Below are positions 59,696 through 64,000 of a stretch of 64,000 nucleotides of DNA, piece by piece (the stretch's first letter is position 1; each line of letters starts with the position of its first letter). This DNA is from Microbacterium arborescens (lineage in GTDB: Bacteria > Actinomycetota > Actinomycetes > Actinomycetales > Microbacteriaceae), in NCBI RefSeq assembly GCF_030369635.1, contig NZ_CP128474.1, positions 186,001-250,000 on the forward strand. The letters run 5' to 3'. Made by a program: the position numbers and the translations under genes. A model generated the notes under the pieces. It saw only the letters and a program-made list of their open reading frames with translations, did not search any database and was not told the DNA's origin.

Positions 59696-61816
59696 ATGAC
59701 CGACGCCGCTGTTCGTCCCCACAAGCCCGCAACCGAGAACCGCACCCCCGCCGGGGGAGCTCCGACCGCGCCCCATACCGCGGAGGAGGCGCACGAGGCG
59801 CGCATCGACATCGACGCGGTCACCGACATGCTGCTCGGAACCTGGGCGGCGACGCGTCGCGAGGCGCGCGAGATGATCAAGGACCCCGTGTTCTGGCAGA
59901 TCCCGGGCGAGCCGATGGCTGAGCACCGCGAACGCGTACTCAAGCAGCTCCACCTGCTCGTCGAGCGCGGCGCCTCGGGGCGCGGCTATCCGAAGGAGTA
60001 CGGCGGCGACGGCGACAACGGCGCGAACCTGGCCGGCTTCCAGGAGCTCGTGCTCGCCGACCCCAGCCTGCAGATCAAGTCCGGCGTGCAGTGGGGCCTC
60101 TTCGGCTCGGCCATCCACCAGCTCGGCACGAAGCCCCACCACGACGCGTGGCTGCGCGACGCGATGGAGATGCGCCTGCCGGGTGCGTTCGCGATGACCG
60201 AGACCGGGCACGGATCGGATGTCGCTGCCATCGGCACGACCGCCACGTACGACCCCGAGACCGAGGAGTTCGTCATCCATACGCCGTTCCGCGGTGCGTG
60301 GAAGGACTACCTGGGCAACGCGGCGGTGCACGGCAAGGCGGCCACCCTCTTCGCTCAGCTCATCACGGGCGGCGTGAACTACGGCGTCCACTGCTTCTTC
60401 GTGCCGCTCCGCGATGACGAGGGCAACTTCCTGCCCGGCGTCGGCGGAGAGGACGACGGGGTCAAGGGCGGGCTCAACGGCATCGACAACGGTCGTCTCC
60501 ACTTCGATCACGTCCGCATCCCGCGCACGAATCTGCTCAACCGCTACGGCGACGTCGCGCCCGACGGCACCTACAGCTCCGACATCGCCAGCCCGGGCCG
60601 CCGGTTCTTCACGATGCTCGGCGCACTCGTGCAGGGGCGCGTGTCGCTCGACGGCTCCGCCACGACGGCTTCAGCGCTCGCGGAGTACATCGCCGTGACC
60701 TACGCCAACCAGCGCCGCCAGTTCGACTCCGGCGCCGGCACCGAAGAGGTCACCCTGCTCGACTACGGTCGGCACCAGCGCCGTCTGCTGCCGCGGATCG
60801 CGCAGACCTACGCGCAGTTCTTCTCGCACGACGAGCTGCTGCAGGCGTTCGACGGCGTGTTCTCGGGCCGCACCGACACCCCGGAGGGGCGCGAGAACCT
60901 CGAGACTCTCGCCGCCGCCCTCAAGCCGCTGTCGACGTGGAACGCGCTCGACACGATCCAGGAGTGCCGCGAGGCATGCGGGGGTCAGGGCTTCCTCGCC
61001 GAGAACCGCATGGTCGACCTGCACCACGACCTCGATGTCTTCGCCACTTTCGAGGGCGACAACAACGTGCTCCTGCAGCTGGTCGGCAAGAGGCTCCTCA
61101 GCGACTACGCCAAGCAGTTCAAGGGCGCCGACGCCAGGTCCCTCGCGAAGTTCGCCGCCGTCTCGACGGCCGAGCGCGTGTTCCACGGTGCCGGTCTTCG
61201 CCGCCTCGGTCAGTCGGTAGCCGACTTCGGGCAGATGGCGCGGTCGGTCGAGCTCGGGCTCCGGGCCGAGCAGCAGCACGAACTGCTGACGGGCCGCGTC
61301 GAGCAGATGATCGCCGACATCGCCGCCGCTCTCCGTCCCGCGTCGAAGATGTCGCAGCAGGATGCCGCCGCCGTCTTCAACCAGCACCAGTCGGAACTGA
61401 TCGAGGCCGCACGCGCCCACGGTGAGCTGCTGCAGTGGGAGGCGTTCGCGCAGGGTGTCGAGCGCGTCGGCGACGAGGGCACCCGCCAGGTGCTCGTGTG
61501 GCTGCGCGACCTCTTCGGTCTGACCCTCATCGAGCGGCACCTCGCCTGGTACCTGATCAACGGTCGCCTCTCGACTCAGCGGGCAGCCGCCGTCACGAGC
61601 TACATCGACCGGCTCTGCGCGCGCCTGCGCCCGCACGCCCAAGATCTTGTCGATGCCTTCGGTTTCGCACCCGAGCACGTCCGCGCTCCCATCGCGTCCG
61701 GCGCGGAGGCGGAGCGGCAGCGCGAGGCGCACGAGTACTTCGCCGACCTCGCCGCGTCGGGCAACGCGCCCGTCTCGGAGAAGACGCTCGCGAAGTCGGG
61801 AAAGCGGGGCTCCTGA
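59696..61816 (+). CDS. Acyl-CoA dehydrogenase/oxidase family protein
   Basis: A 706-residue acyl-CoA oxidase-like flavoprotein, longer than ordinary dehydrogenases. AFAMTETGHGSDVAAIGTTATYD is the FAD/substrate signature; YTTHGNAA-like PFRGAWKDYLGNAAVHGKAA follows, and the C-terminal helical domain has RRLLPRIAQTYA and ECREACGGQGFLAENRMVDLHHDLDVFATFEGDNNVLLQ, the acyl-CoA oxidase pattern. It should start beta-oxidation of long or branched acyl-CoA. GAAAGG lies 6 bases before the ATG at 59696. No thiolase or CoA ligase is adjacent. Confidence 0.9.
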   Translation: MTDAAVRPHKPATENRTPAGGAPTAPHTAEEAHEARIDIDAVTDMLLGTWAATRREAREMIKDPVFWQIPGEPMAEHRERVLKQLHLLVERGASGRGYPKEYGGDGDNGANLAGFQELVLADPSLQIKSGVQWGLFGSAIHQLGTKPHHDAWLRDAMEMRLPGAFAMTETGHGSDVAAIGTTATYDPETEEFVIHTPFRGAWKDYLGNAAVHGKAATLFAQLITGGVNYGVHCFFVPLRDDEGNFLPGVGGEDDGVKGGLNGIDNGRLHFDHVRIPRTNLLNRYGDVAPDGTYSSDIASPGRRFFTMLGALVQGRVSLDGSATTASALAEYIAVTYANQRRQFDSGAGTEEVTLLDYGRHQRRLLPRIAQTYAQFFSHDELLQAFDGVFSGRTDTPEGRENLETLAAALKPLSTWNALDTIQECREACGGQGFLAENRMVDLHHDLDVFATFEGDNNVLLQLVGKRLLSDYAKQFKGADARSLAKFAAVSTAERVFHGAGLRRLGQSVADFGQMARSVELGLRAEQQHELLTGRVEQMIADIAAALRPASKMSQQDAAAVFNQHQSELIEAARAHGELLQWEAFAQGVERVGDEGTRQVLVWLRDLFGLTLIERHLAWYLINGRLSTQRAAAVTSYIDRLCARLRPHAQDLVDAFGFAPEHVRAPIASGAEAERQREAHEYFADLAASGNAPVSEKTLAKSGKRGS

Positions 61817-61872
61817 GGCGCGGCCCGGCCATCGGGTCCTTCCGTGTCGGACGCCCTCGCTAGCCTGGCGGA

Positions 61873-62520
61873 ATGGCGCTCGACCTCATCACCGGACCCG
61901 ACGGCCTGGACCGCTGCGGCTGGGTGGGTGACGACGCCGAGTACCGCCGCTACCACGACGAAGAGTGGGGTCGCCCGCTTCACGGCGACCGTGCGCTGTT
62001 CGAGAAGCTGAGCCTCGAAGGGTTCCAAGCGGGGCTCAGCTGGATCACGATCCTGCGCAAGCGCCCGCGCTTCCGCGAGGTCTTCGCCGGCTTCGAGCCG
62101 GTGCGTGTGGCGGCATTCGGTGCGACGGAGATCGCGGCTCTCATGGCGGACGCCGGCATCATCCGCAACCGGGCGAAGATCGAGGCCACCATCTCGAACG
62201 CGCGGCTGCTGCTCGACGTCGCCGACGGCGAGTTCGACGAGCTCATGTGGTCGTTCGCTCCTGAGGCGGGCCGGCCTCGCCCCGCGACACTGGCCGACGT
62301 GCCGCCGGTGACGACGGAGTCCGAGGCGATGAGCAAGGCACTGCGCCGCCGTGGCTTCCGATTCGTCGGTCCGACGACGATGTACGCGCTCATGCAATCG
62401 ACCGGCATGGTCGACGACCACGTCGAGGGATGCCACCGAACCCTCGCCCTCGACGTCGCGAAGCCCCACAATGGGGAGGTCCGCACCGAGAGGATGTCCG
62501 ATGGCCGCCGCATCCGCTGA
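61873..62520 (+). CDS. tag: DNA-3-methyladenine glycosylase I (Tag)
   Basis: A 215-residue Tag glycosylase. The zinc ligands Cys15 (DRCGWVG), His28 (RYHDEEWG) and the C-terminal DHVEGCH pair are present, and LEGFQAGLSWITIL carries the catalytic Glu region. It removes 3-methyladenine from alkylated DNA. TAGCCT ends 6 bases before the ATG. The UvrA-like gene starts 20 bases before its stop, so the two repair genes are coupled. Confidence 0.95.
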   Translation: MALDLITGPDGLDRCGWVGDDAEYRRYHDEEWGRPLHGDRALFEKLSLEGFQAGLSWITILRKRPRFREVFAGFEPVRVAAFGATEIAALMADAGIIRNRAKIEATISNARLLLDVADGEFDELMWSFAPEAGRPRPATLADVPPVTTESEAMSKALRRRGFRFVGPTTMYALMQSTGMVDDHVEGCHRTLALDVAKPHNGEVRTERMSDGRRIR

Positions 62521-64000
62521 GATCGTCGCCGATTCGCACGAGGTCATCCGCGTCCGAGGCGCGCGCGAGAACAACCTCGACGATGTCGACGTCGACGTCC
62601 CGAAGCGACGTCTCACGGTGTTCACCGGGGTGAGCGGCTCGGGCAAGTCCTCGCTCGTGTTCGGCACGATCGCCGCCGAGTCGCGGCGTCTCATCAACGA
62701 GACCTATCCCACCTTCGTGCAGCAGTTCATGGCGCAGATCGGGCGGCCCGACGTCGACTCGCTCGAGAACATCAGCCCCGCGATCATCGTCGACCAGGAG
62801 CGGATGGGCGCGAACGCGCGCTCGACCGTGGGCACGGCGACCGATGTCCACGCGATGCTGCGCGTGCTGTTCAGCCGCATCGGCGAACCGTTCGTAGGGT
62901 CGCCGCAGGCGTTCTCGTTCAACGTGCCCTCGGTGTCCGGCGCCGGCGAGATCACCATCGCCGTGGGCGGCGATGCGGGCCGCGAGCAGCGACGGTCGTT
63001 CCAGGTGACGGGTGGCATGTGCCCCGACTGCGAAGGTCTCGGCGAAGTGAGCGACGTGGACATCGATGAACTCGTCGATCGGTCGAAGTCTCTCAACGAG
63101 GGGGCCATCCAGGTTCCGGGCTACAACGCCGACGGCTGGATGGTGCGCGGGTACAGCGAGTCGGGTCTGCTCGATCCCGACAAGCCGATCGCCGAGTACT
63201 CGGATGCCGAGCTCGCGGACTTCCTCTACAAAGAGCCCACGAAGGTCAAGATCCAGAGCATCAACATGACCTACGAGGGGCTCGTGCCCCGGATCACGAA
63301 ATCGATGCTGCAGAAGGATCGCGACGCGTTGCAGCCCCACGTCCGGGCTTTCGTCGAGCGTGCGGTGAAGTTCATGCCGTGCTCGGCATGCGGCGGAACG
63401 AGACTCAACGCGGGCGCGCGCTCGGCGAAGATCGCCGGCGCGAGCATCGCGGACGCCGCGGCGATGCAGATCACCGATCTGGCCGACTGGCTCGGGGCGA
63501 TCGACGCCCCCGCCGTCGAGCCGTTGCTGGCCGGCCTGCGAGCCACCGTGCAGTCCTTCATCGACATCGGCCTCGGCTATCTCTCGCTCGACCGCTCATC
63601 GGGAACGCTGTCGGGCGGCGAAGCTCAGCGGACGAAGATGATCCGGCATCTCGGGTCGAGCCTGACGGATGTCACCTACGTCTTCGACGAACCGACCGCG
63701 GGTCTTCATCCGCACGACGTCCAGCGCATGAACGAGCTGCTGCGGGGGCTCCGAGACAAGGGCAACACCGTGCTCGTCGTCGAGCACAAGCCCGAAGTCA
63801 TCGAAGTCGCCGATCACGTCATCGACCTCGGTCCCGGGGCGGGACGCCATGGCGGGCGGATCCAGTTCACCGGATCCGTCGCCGAGTTGCGGGCATCCGG
63901 CACCCTGACGGGGCGGCACCTCGACCACCGGGCTCAGCTCAAGCCGACGGTGCGGGCGTCGACCGGCGTCATCGAGATCCGTGGAGCGACCGCCAACAAC
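62501..64000 (+). CDS. UvrA-like ABC ATPase (partial, runs off the window)
   Basis: A frame of 500 codons open to the window end, starting at the ATG at 62501 inside tag. GVSGSGKSS holds Lys49, CPDCEGLGE and CSACGGTRL are zinc-finger-like motifs, LSGGEAQRTKMIRHLGSSLT is the signature of the first ATPase half and VFDEPTAGLHPHD follows. The second half begins at VIEIRGATANN. The first half is much shorter than in true UvrA because the UvrB-binding region is missing, so this belongs to the short UvrA-like group linked to drug self-protection or an auxiliary repair role. Confidence 0.92.
   Translation, partial: MAAASAEIVADSHEVIRVRGARENNLDDVDVDVPKRRLTVFTGVSGSGKSSLVFGTIAAESRRLINETYPTFVQQFMAQIGRPDVDSLENISPAIIVDQERMGANARSTVGTATDVHAMLRVLFSRIGEPFVGSPQAFSFNVPSVSGAGEITIAVGGDAGREQRRSFQVTGGMCPDCEGLGEVSDVDIDELVDRSKSLNEGAIQVPGYNADGWMVRGYSESGLLDPDKPIAEYSDAELADFLYKEPTKVKIQSINMTYEGLVPRITKSMLQKDRDALQPHVRAFVERAVKFMPCSACGGTRLNAGARSAKIAGASIADAAAMQITDLADWLGAIDAPAVEPLLAGLRATVQSFIDIGLGYLSLDRSSGTLSGGEAQRTKMIRHLGSSLTDVTYVFDEPTAGLHPHDVQRMNELLRGLRDKGNTVLVVEHKPEVIEVADHVIDLGPGAGRHGGRIQFTGSVAELRASGTLTGRHLDHRAQLKPTVRASTGVIEIRGATANN

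Noticed and set aside
57167..60511. 1114-codon minus-strand frame
   Set aside because: Antisense to recQ and the acyl-CoA oxidase-like gene, which both have full motif sets.

Overview
The window is 64 kb of high-G+C, densely coding DNA from an actinobacterium, most likely Microbacterium or a close Microbacteriaceae relative. Evidence: strong GC3 bias, actinobacterial families (Rv2578c-type radical SAM, DtxR-type iron box, actinobacterial LexA box, fused ECF ATPase, paired CrcB), many apparently leaderless genes, lipoproteins with cleavable signals, and no outer-membrane systems. The genus is inferred from gene content and style, not from a marker gene. I found no rRNA, tRNA, CRISPR array, insertion sequence or replication origin.

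Layout. 1-1.1 kb: end of a SAP/Rho-N-like protein and a type IB topoisomerase. 1.1-9.2 kb: two leftward operons that share a GntR-type operator. Together they encode an ACS-family transporter, a 33-residue membrane peptide, an SDR, a 3-hydroxyacyl-CoA-dehydrogenase-like enzyme, a TIM-barrel isomerase, the GntR regulator, and a trio (TPI-like, RpiB-like, DhaK-DhaL) that matches known erythrulose/tetritol catabolism. 9.3-13.7 kb: two crcB genes and a large RND exporter with a 20-bp perfect-arm operator in front. 14.1-16.5 kb: DEAD-box RNA helicase with a 90-bp tandem-repeat tail region. 16.9-18 kb: SOS-boxed radical SAM gene.

18-24.3 kb: a lower-G+C island (MFS exporter and GT-B glycosyltransferase, divergent from Gfo/Idh dehydrogenase, DegT aminotransferase, NUDIX hydrolase and a GT-A-like protein). 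The four rightward genes overlap end to end. It looks like an acquired cassette for making, glycosylating and exporting an amino-sugar or aminocyclitol product; this is the best candidate for an undescribed pathway. 24.4-25.6 kb: VanY-type carboxypeptidase. 25.7-30.5 kb: an ECF importer with two paralogous S components, a siderophore-interacting flavoprotein and a 16/19 DtxR-type iron box. 30.7-34.3 kb: secreted subtilisin.

34.5-45.4 kb: small enzymes, acetyltransferases, pirin, and cstA with its small YbdD partner. 45.5-53.5 kb: GH3 lipoprotein, then a LacI-controlled carbohydrate ABC operon ending in a GH13_18 phosphorylase, with two tandem LacI-type operators 22 bp apart. 53.6-64 kb: Ski2-like helicase, DUF1697 protein, RecQ, acyl-CoA oxidase-like protein, Tag glycosylase and a UvrA-like protein cut by the window end.

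Three families of short palindromic elements run through the window: a 69-bp element (six copies), a 65-bp element (three copies, one inserted in frame inside a helicase gene), and an 88-bp element that supplies the N-terminus of the YbdD gene.
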